From contig CAJQLO010000002.1 of NCBI GenBank assembly GCA_905479195.1, positions 1-64,000 of the forward strand: DNA of 64,000 nt. Reading direction: 5' to 3'. The notes under the pieces were generated by a model that made no database searches, had not been told where the DNA came from, and saw only the letters and a program-made list of their open reading frames with translations. Shown here one piece after another: positions 58,536 through 64,000 of the stretch. Origin of the DNA: an uncultured Gammaproteobacteria bacterium. GTDB lineage: Bacteria > Pseudomonadota > Gammaproteobacteria > GCA-002705445 > GCA-002716945. Numbering within the stretch: position 1 is the first letter of the stretch; each line of letters begins with the position of its first letter. Position numbers and translations under genes: made by a program.

Positions 58536-59228
58536 TTATGAGTTTTGTATAAGTAAGTTAAACTGTTCAACTTTTTTTAAAAATTTTTTTTGATATTCGA
58601 TAAACTCATCTCCATCAACGATAAATTCTTGAAATAAGGTTTCAGGTGGAGGAGTACAAACCAATATAACTCCTTGAGATATTTGAGTATCATAAGTTTT
58701 ATTATGTGCCAAAGCATATGCTGATATTTGTAAAAAATAATCTTCTATCCAATCTCTTTTTTTTGGTTTATTTGATTGCTTAAAGTCAAGTATACTTTGT
58801 TTTCCCCCATATATACCAGATGCATCAGCCGTACCTGCATATGAATTCGGGTAAGACAGAGTTACCTCAGCTCCCCATAATTCATCTAGATTAGATATAC
58901 CTTTTTGAATTATTTGTTCTGACATTATCAAAGACTCTTCATTCTCGCTAGCTAAAAATTCTAGTTTAACTTGGCCAGTTAAATAATCCTCAATATGTTT
59001 ATGCATGGAAGTTCCTCTTGCTGAAGAGACTTGCATGATTCTGTTAGCTTCTTTATCACCAATCTTTTGTCTCCACTTTAAAAGAGAATTTTTTTTATGC
59101 TCAGATTCTGTTGCTTTAAGTATTTCAGTGACAGATGGGAGTTTAGTATCATTGATTTCATAATACCTGGCACCATTTATTGAAGTACGTGTACTAGGTG
59201 GATAATTGAATTTTTTATTCCAAAACAT
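58536..59228 (-). CDS. MGME1-like PD-(D/E)XK exonuclease
   Basis: The 230-aa protein has LPSVTEILKAT near 30-40, GTSMHKHIEDYL near 72-83, Glu121 in WGAEVTL, Asp135 in AGTADASG and Asp148-Phe-Lys150 in ILDFKQSNK, then QISAYALAHN. This is the Exo5/MGME1 branch of PD-(D/E)XK nucleases, known from mitochondria (DNA end processing) and from some phages. Its ATG is 83 bp downstream of the ftsH stop, and folP begins directly after its stop, so it sits in the ftsH-folP-glmM run as an extra gene. No phage genes are near. Role in this bacterium unknown. Confidence 0.7.
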   Translation of the reverse strand: MFWNKKFNYPPSTRTSINGARYYEINDTKLPSVTEILKATESEHKKNSLLKWRQKIGDKEANRIMQVSSARGTSMHKHIEDYLTGQVKLEFLASENEESLIMSEQIIQKGISNLDELWGAEVTLSYPNSYAGTADASGIYGGKQSILDFKQSNKPKKRDWIEDYFLQISAYALAHNKTYDTQISQGVILVCTPPPETLFQEFIVDGDEFIEYQKKFLKKVEQFNLLIQNS

Positions 59229-59272
59229 ATTAATTTAATATTTTAGATGTTATTGAAAAAAATGAAAGCATA

Positions 59273-59295
59273 AGTTCATGACATTATCATGAACT
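59273..59295 (-). terminator. hairpin after ftsH
   Basis: AGTTCATGA (59273-59281) and TCATGAACT (59287-59295) form a perfect nine-pair stem with a 5-nt loop, 17 bases past the ftsH stop. On the minus strand the T-rich part begins only some bases later (ATTTTTTT), so termination would be partial. The downstream genes may be transcribed by read-through. Confidence 0.5.
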
Positions 59296-59311
59296 ATAAG
59301 AATAATACGTA

Positions 59312-61219
59312 TTATGATGCTGGAGTTGTTGTAACAGGACTTTCTTTTGAAGCAGCTGAACCACCTTTGGTATCTGAATCATCATCGGTCCAGCTCTCAG
59401 GAGCGGATGGAATTTTACCTTCCATAATCTCATCAATTTGTTTTGCATCAATTGTTTCATATTTCATTAATGCATCAGCCATAACATGCATCTTATCCAG
59501 ATTATCTCTGATAAGTTTAGTCGCACGAGAATACTGCACATCAATTATACTTCTAATTTCTGAGTCAATTGTATCAGCAGTTTTATCTGAAACTGTTTTT
59601 TGTTGAGATACAGATTTACCTAGAAAAATTTCATTTTCTTCTTCAGCATATGCAAGTGGTCCTAGTTTTGCTGACAAACCCCATTTAGTAACCATGCTTC
59701 TAGCAAGCCCTGTTGCTCTCTCGATATCATTTGAAGCACCAGTAGTCACAGCATCTTCTCCAAAAATTTCTTCTTCCGCAACTCTTCCACCAAAAAGTGC
59801 TGCTATCATGCCATTAATTCTTTCTTTACTGTTACTATATCTGTCTTCTTCAGGTAAAAACATTGTTACACCCAAAGCTCTTCCTCTAGGTATGATACTA
59901 ACTTTATAAACTGGATCATGATCAGGAACAAGTCTACCGACTACTGCATGACCAGCTTCATGATATGCTGTTAGTTTTCTTTCATCATCATTCATCACCA
60001 TGGATCTTCTTTCTCCACCCATTAAAATCTTGTCTTTTGCTTTCTCAAAATCGTCCATTTCAACAATTTTTTTGCCTGCTCTCGCAGCAAATAATGCAGC
60101 CTCATTAACTAGGTTTGCTAAATCAGCTCCAGAGAAACCTGGGGTGCCTCTTGCTAATAGTTTTGGTTTAACATCATTTGAAATTGGAGTCTTTTTCATA
60201 TGAACTTTTAATATCTGTTCTCTACCCCTGATATCAGGTAATGGTACAGTTACTTGTCTATCAAATCTTCCAGGTCTTAATAATGCTGGATCTAAAACAT
60301 CTGGTCTGTTTGTAGCAGCTATTACTATAACTCCTTCGTTACCTTCAAAACCATCCATCTCTACAAGTAATTGATTAAGCGTTTGTTCTCTTTCATCATT
60401 TCCGCCACCAACACCAGCGCCTCTGTGTCTTCCAACGGCATCTATCTCATCAATAAAAATTATACATGGGGCAGCCTTCTTTCCTTGTTCAAACATGTCG
60501 CGCACTCTTGATGCACCAACACCCACAAACATTTCCACAAAATCTGAACCAGAAATTGTAAAGAATGGTACTTTTGCTTCACCGGCTATTGCCCTTGCAA
60601 GTAATGTTTTTCCAGTTCCTGGAGAACCCACCATAAGAACACCACGTGGTATTTGACCACCTAAATTTTGAAACTTGCCAGGATCTCTAAGAAAATCAAC
60701 AAGCTCAGAAACCTCTTCTTTTGCCTCTTCTACTCCAGCAACATCTTTAAATGTTACTTTTACTTGATCTTCTGTTTGTAATTTTGCTTTGCTTTTTCCA
60801 AATGACATTGCTCCACGACCGCCGCCGCCGCCGCCTTGCATTTGTCTCATGAAAAATATCCAAACTCCAATTAATAATAAAAATGGGAACCAGTGAATAA
60901 ATATTTTAGCAAGAAATGATTGTCTTTCCGGTGCTTTGCCAGATATCTTAACTTTACTATTTAATAACTCTCCAACCAGTGCTGAATTATCTGTTTCAGG
61001 GCTGAAGGTCATAAATGATTTCCCAGATTTTAAAGTACCTGATATTTCTCTGCCCGCTATAGTGACTTCTTCAACTTGACCAGTTTGGACTTGTTGCATA
61101 AACTCAGAATAGTTATATTCATCAGATGCATTGTTACGCCCATTCATTCCACTGAATAAAGACAGTATCACTACCGCTATTACAGTCCATACTAATAAAT
61201 TTTTAATTAAATCACTCAT
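59312..61219 (-). CDS. ftsH: ATP-dependent zinc metalloprotease FtsH
   Basis: The 635-aa protein has two membrane helices (about 5-23 and 108-124), a Gly-rich linker with six glycines (129-134, encoded by GGC repeats), the AAA+ domain with Walker A GSPGTGKT (198-205), the second region of homology, and the HEAGH zinc site near 419-423. It degrades membrane proteins, LpxC and sigma-32. A strong promoter (61239-61267) and AAGGA Shine-Dalgarno precede it. It follows rlmE as in E. coli. Confidence 0.97.
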   Translation of the reverse strand: MSDLIKNLLVWTVIAVVILSLFSGMNGRNNASDEYNYSEFMQQVQTGQVEEVTIAGREISGTLKSGKSFMTFSPETDNSALVGELLNSKVKISGKAPERQSFLAKIFIHWFPFLLLIGVWIFFMRQMQGGGGGGRGAMSFGKSKAKLQTEDQVKVTFKDVAGVEEAKEEVSELVDFLRDPGKFQNLGGQIPRGVLMVGSPGTGKTLLARAIAGEAKVPFFTISGSDFVEMFVGVGASRVRDMFEQGKKAAPCIIFIDEIDAVGRHRGAGVGGGNDEREQTLNQLLVEMDGFEGNEGVIVIAATNRPDVLDPALLRPGRFDRQVTVPLPDIRGREQILKVHMKKTPISNDVKPKLLARGTPGFSGADLANLVNEAALFAARAGKKIVEMDDFEKAKDKILMGGERRSMVMNDDERKLTAYHEAGHAVVGRLVPDHDPVYKVSIIPRGRALGVTMFLPEEDRYSNSKERINGMIAALFGGRVAEEEIFGEDAVTTGASNDIERATGLARSMVTKWGLSAKLGPLAYAEEENEIFLGKSVSQQKTVSDKTADTIDSEIRSIIDVQYSRATKLIRDNLDKMHVMADALMKYETIDAKQIDEIMEGKIPSAPESWTDDDSDTKGGSAASKESPVTTTPAS

Positions 61220-61238
61220 TTATGCTTTCCTTAGAATC

Positions 61239-61267
61239 ATTCTATTTTTAAGATGTATCTTTGTCAA
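61239..61267 (-). promoter_or_regulatory. sigma-70 promoter of ftsH
   Basis: On the minus strand TTGACA (61267-61262), 17 bp spacer and TAGAAT (61244-61239). Five of six bases match in the -10 box and all in the -35 box. Start near 61232, about 12 nt before the ATG at 61219. Confidence 0.75.
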
Positions 61268-61291
61268 TCAATTAACTACCTTAATACTATA

Positions 61292-61906
61292 TCAGTCTTT
61301 GAACTCAATACAAATTAGGTATACTTCATTACTCTTTTTTTTAGAAGAAGGAGGCTTGAAAACATTAATTTTATTAAAGTTATTATTCAATGTTTTTAAT
61401 GTCACTTCAAAACTACTTCCTAAAAAATACTTCATTATTAGAGTTCCTTTGGGTTTTAACTTAAATCGACAAAACCCTAGTATATTTAATGCAATATCAG
61501 AAAAATTACTCTGATCTACATCGCTTATACCGGTAATGTTAGGGGCAATATCAGATAATACAAGGTCTAGCTTAGAATCTTTCTTTTCAAATAATTCTAT
61601 ATACGAGTCATAGTCCCCAATATCTTGTTTGGCAATGTATACTCCATCAACTGGCTCTACATTTAATAAATCTATTCCAACTATAAAATTAATATTTTTA
61701 AATTCTTTTAAAACCTGTAGCCAAGAGCCAGGAGCACAACCAAGATCAGCGACTGAAGTTATTTTTCTTAAAAAATTATATTTTTCATCTATGGCTTTTA
61801 ACTTATAAGCAGCGCGAGATCTATACTTGTCTTGTTTAGATTTTTTTACAAAAGGGTCTTCTGCATGTCGCCTAACCCAATTAGATGTTTTGTTAACCTT
61901 GGTCAT
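61292..61906 (-). CDS. rlmE: 23S rRNA (uridine-2552-2'-O)-methyltransferase
   Basis: The 204-aa protein (FtsJ/RlmE) has the SAM motif VADLGCAPGSW near 54-63, DIAPN near 118 and LIMKYFLGSSFE near 155 with the catalytic lysine; the first Lys is in DKYRSRAAYKL near 28. It methylates U2552 in the A loop of 23S rRNA. It is ahead of ftsH, 72 bp apart, the normal rlmE-ftsH order. Confidence 0.95.
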   Translation of the reverse strand: MTKVNKTSNWVRRHAEDPFVKKSKQDKYRSRAAYKLKAIDEKYNFLRKITSVADLGCAPGSWLQVLKEFKNINFIVGIDLLNVEPVDGVYIAKQDIGDYDSYIELFEKKDSKLDLVLSDIAPNITGISDVDQSNFSDIALNILGFCRFKLKPKGTLIMKYFLGSSFEVTLKTLNNNFNKINVFKPPSSKKKSNEVYLICIEFKD

Positions 61907-61956
61907 GACTTGAATTATATCATTGAAATAGATTATTTTGATTGATATGATGTTGT

Positions 61957-62457
61957 ATGACTGAAATTACCTTACAAGGGAATAAAATTAATACTAATGG
62001 TGAAGCACCAAAAGTTGGCGAAGAAGCTCCTGATTTTTTACTAGTAGACTCTGAGTTGAATAATGTGACTTTATCAGCATACAAAGATAAGTATATTGTA
62101 CTTAACATAATTCCTAGTCTCGATACTCCAGTATGTCAAAAATCAACTAAGATATTTAATGAGCGAATAGCAGCAATGACTGATGTTGTTGTCTTGGCTG
62201 TTTCAGCAGACCTACCATTTGCTATGAAAAGGTTTTGTACCAGTGAAAATATAAATTCAGTGATACCTTTGTCTATGATGAGGTCTAGAAATTTTGCCAA
62301 AGATTATGGAGTTCTACTGGTGGATGGTCCATTATCAGGAATAACTGCAAGAGCAGTAATCGTAATTGACAAAAATAACAAAATTATTCATTCAGAATTA
62401 GTGAGTGAAATTGCCAATGAACCTAATTATGATGATGCCTTAAATTGCATGTCATAA
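61957..62457 (+). CDS. tpx: thiol peroxidase Tpx
   Basis: The 166-aa atypical 2-Cys peroxiredoxin has the peroxidatic Cys60 in SLDTPVCQ and resolving Cys94 in KRFCTSENI, both as in the family. It reduces lipid hydroperoxides and hydrogen peroxide. It is divergent from rlmE in a 50-bp gap and is followed after 4 bp by a transporter. Length matches Tpx (168). Confidence 0.95.
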   Translation: MTEITLQGNKINTNGEAPKVGEEAPDFLLVDSELNNVTLSAYKDKYIVLNIIPSLDTPVCQKSTKIFNERIAAMTDVVVLAVSADLPFAMKRFCTSENINSVIPLSMMRSRNFAKDYGVLLVDGPLSGITARAVIVIDKNNKIIHSELVSEIANEPNYDDALNCMS

Positions 62458-62461
62458 TTAA

Positions 62462-63706
62462 ATGAGTTTCACAAAAAAAGTTCTAATTTCAATGCTTTCT
62501 GGTATTATCGTAGGTGTTGTAATTAATAATTTTTTACTTCCAAATGCTTTTATAGAATATTATTTAATTAACCAAATATTCTTTACCATATCATCCCTAT
62601 TTTTAATATTGCTTAAAATGATTGTGCTGCCTCTGATCTTTGTATCAATTATCTCAGGGATTGTCTCTATCAATGATGTTTCAACTCTTGGTAGGCTTGG
62701 CATAAAAACATTTTCATTATATATTTTAACTACATTGGTTGCGATTACTTTTGCATTATTTATATCAAGCTTTGTCAGCTATGATTCTGTGGGGCAAATT
62801 ACAAATAATATACAAAACAATGTCGCGGAAAACAATGGGCAAAAGAATATAATTCTAAGCATATTTCCAAGTAACTTTTTTTTAGCTTTAGCTAATGGTA
62901 ATGTGATTCAAGTTTTGGCATTTGCAGTTTTTATAGGAATTTCTGCATCCTATGTAAAAAAAGATATCCCTGTATTTATTGAATTAATTGATAACTTAAA
63001 TAAAGTCTTTAATAAAATGGTTATGATAATAATACAGTTAACTCCAATAGCAGTATTTGCATTATTAGCTAAAACATTTGCAACTGAAGGAACGGAGGTT
63101 TTTATTCCTTTAATTAAATATTTTTTAGTTGTAGTATTTGTCTTAATTACACATTTCCTCTTAACATATTCAATATTACTGAGACTTTTTTCAAACCTAA
63201 ATATATATGCTTTCTATGCAAAACTAAAAGCTCTGATAATTTTCACATTTAGTACCTCTAGTAGTAATGCATCTATACCTTATACACTAAACACTGTTGT
63301 CCAAAAGTATGGAGTAGATAAATCCTTTGCCTCATTCTCAATACCTCTTGGGGCAACAATCAATATGGATGGGACAGCAATTATGCAAGGATGTGCTGCA
63401 TATTTTCTAGCATCATATTATGGTATAGATTTGGCACTTGGTGACATGGTAACTATAGTGCTAACTGCAACAATTGCGTCAATTGGGACCGCTGGCATTC
63501 CAAGCGCAGGCATAATCATGTTATCCCTTATCCTAACTGAATTAGGAATTCCCCTTGAAGGCATTACACTGCTATTAGGAGTTGATAGACTTCTTGATAT
63601 GATGAGAACTAGCGTAAATGTTAGCGGTGATGCATGCATTACTTGTGTTGTTGCTAAGAGTGAAGATTTAATTGATATTAAAGCTTTTAATAAACTAGAT
63701 AATTAA
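62462..63706 (+). CDS. dicarboxylate/amino acid:cation symporter (DAACS family)
   Basis: The 414-aa protein has about eight membrane helices and the two hairpin-loop signatures, TSSSNASIPYT near 264-274 and ASIGTAGIPSAGI near 339-351, plus NMDGTA near 301. This is the GltP/DctA family, which imports glutamate, aspartate or C4-dicarboxylates with Na+ or H+. The exact substrate is not evident. It follows tpx by 4 bp. Its stop overlaps that of the convergent carB by 4 bp. Confidence 0.88.
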   Translation: MSFTKKVLISMLSGIIVGVVINNFLLPNAFIEYYLINQIFFTISSLFLILLKMIVLPLIFVSIISGIVSINDVSTLGRLGIKTFSLYILTTLVAITFALFISSFVSYDSVGQITNNIQNNVAENNGQKNIILSIFPSNFFLALANGNVIQVLAFAVFIGISASYVKKDIPVFIELIDNLNKVFNKMVMIIIQLTPIAVFALLAKTFATEGTEVFIPLIKYFLVVVFVLITHFLLTYSILLRLFSNLNIYAFYAKLKALIIFTFSTSSSNASIPYTLNTVVQKYGVDKSFASFSIPLGATINMDGTAIMQGCAAYFLASYYGIDLALGDMVTIVLTATIASIGTAGIPSAGIIMLSLILTELGIPLEGITLLLGVDRLLDMMRTSVNVSGDACITCVVAKSEDLIDIKAFNKLDN

Positions 63707-64000
63707 TTAATTGTATCATGTCTGGACTGTATATCAGTTGCATCAAAATTATCAATAAACAAAATAGCTTTACAAAAAGCTTTTGCTCCAGATATTGTAG
63801 TTGTTAAACAAACATTATTATTATTAGCTTCTTTTCTTATCGAAAAAGAATCTTTAATTGATCTTGCACCTTCCGTCGTGTTAATAATTAAATGAACTTC
63901 TCCATTCTTGATCATATCAACTATATGCGGCTGCCCTTCTTTAACCTTATTAACCTTATTACATTTAATACTCTTTTCTTCTAAATATTCTTGAGTTCCA
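63703..64000 (-). CDS. carB: carbamoyl-phosphate synthase large subunit, C-terminus (partial)
   Basis: The last 98 codons up to the stop are in the window; the gene continues beyond the right edge. The reading EGQPHIVDMIKNGEVHLIINTTEG is the MGS-like allosteric domain at the CarB end (E. coli EGRPHIQDRIKNG, split). It binds regulators such as ornithine and UMP. CarB makes carbamoyl phosphate for arginine and pyrimidines. It converges on the DAACS transporter. Confidence 0.93.
   Translation of the reverse strand, partial: GTQEYLEEKSIKCNKVNKVKEGQPHIVDMIKNGEVHLIINTTEGARSIKDSFSIRKEANNNNVCLTTTISGAKAFCKAILFIDNFDATDIQSRHDTIN

Noticed and set aside
60828-60845. GGC-type trinucleotide repeat
   Set aside because: It encodes the glycine linker of FtsH in frame and needs no separate repeat explanation.

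Overview
The window is 64 kb of a compact, AT-rich bacterial chromosome (impression: about 30% G+C). Genes are packed with 1-4 bp overlaps and few gaps. The gene order secG / tRNA-Leu / tRNA-fMet / rimP-nusA-infB-rbfA-truB-rpsO-pnp and carB ... rlmE-ftsH-folP-glmM, plus xerD-dsbC, lptF-lptG, pepA-holC-valS and parC/parE next to sbcB, is that of a gammaproteobacterium. Strong A+T bias, short intergenic regions and extensive housekeeping content suggest a streamlined marine lineage of the SAR86 type; this placement is inference. No prophage, insertion sequence, CRISPR array or rRNA operon was seen.

Layout. 1-5.2 kb: the start of a transhydrogenase gene (pntA, cut by the edge), small membrane proteins, a cupin, a TauE/SafE permease, a PIF1-like helicase, efp and htpX. 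5.2-12.5 kb: topoisomerase IV (parC, parE), exonuclease I, a lipoprotein-type DsbC and XerD. 12.5-21 kb: moeA and an RDD protein, the lptFG export permeases, then pepA-holC-valS. 21-25.2 kb is the accessory part: a MerR-type regulator with a cobalamin-binding-like domain, a divergent promoter-plus-terminator unit that looks like a roughly 77-nt small RNA, and a cassette of an uncharacterised 150-aa protein, a HAD phosphatase, an SDR and a TusE/DsrC-like protein, followed by a methyltransferase. 25.2-32.1 kb: guaA, guaB, xseA, dksA, acs. 32.2-40.5 kb: the transcription/translation operon (rimP to pnp) with an extra free-standing S1 domain, led by initiator tRNA-Met. 40.5-54.4 kb: a complete 14-gene complex I operon (nuoA-N). 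54.5-64 kb: an FMN-binding protein, tRNA-Leu, secG, tpiA, glmM, folP, an MGME1-like nuclease, ftsH, rlmE, tpx, a DAACS transporter and the end of carB.

How it fits together. Most genes serve core information processing, respiration, envelope assembly and nucleotide synthesis. The most notable points are: the orphan small RNA beside a MerR/B12-domain regulator that lacks the usual photoreceptor motif; a tRNA-Leu with anticodon AAG where GAG is expected; insertion of the whole nuo operon between two normally neighbouring tRNA genes; a tandem copy of the PNPase S1 domain as its own gene; a DksA with a C-T-C-A finger; and a nuclease of the mitochondrial MGME1 type in the folP-ftsH cluster. Motif positions come from reading the translations; no database search was run.
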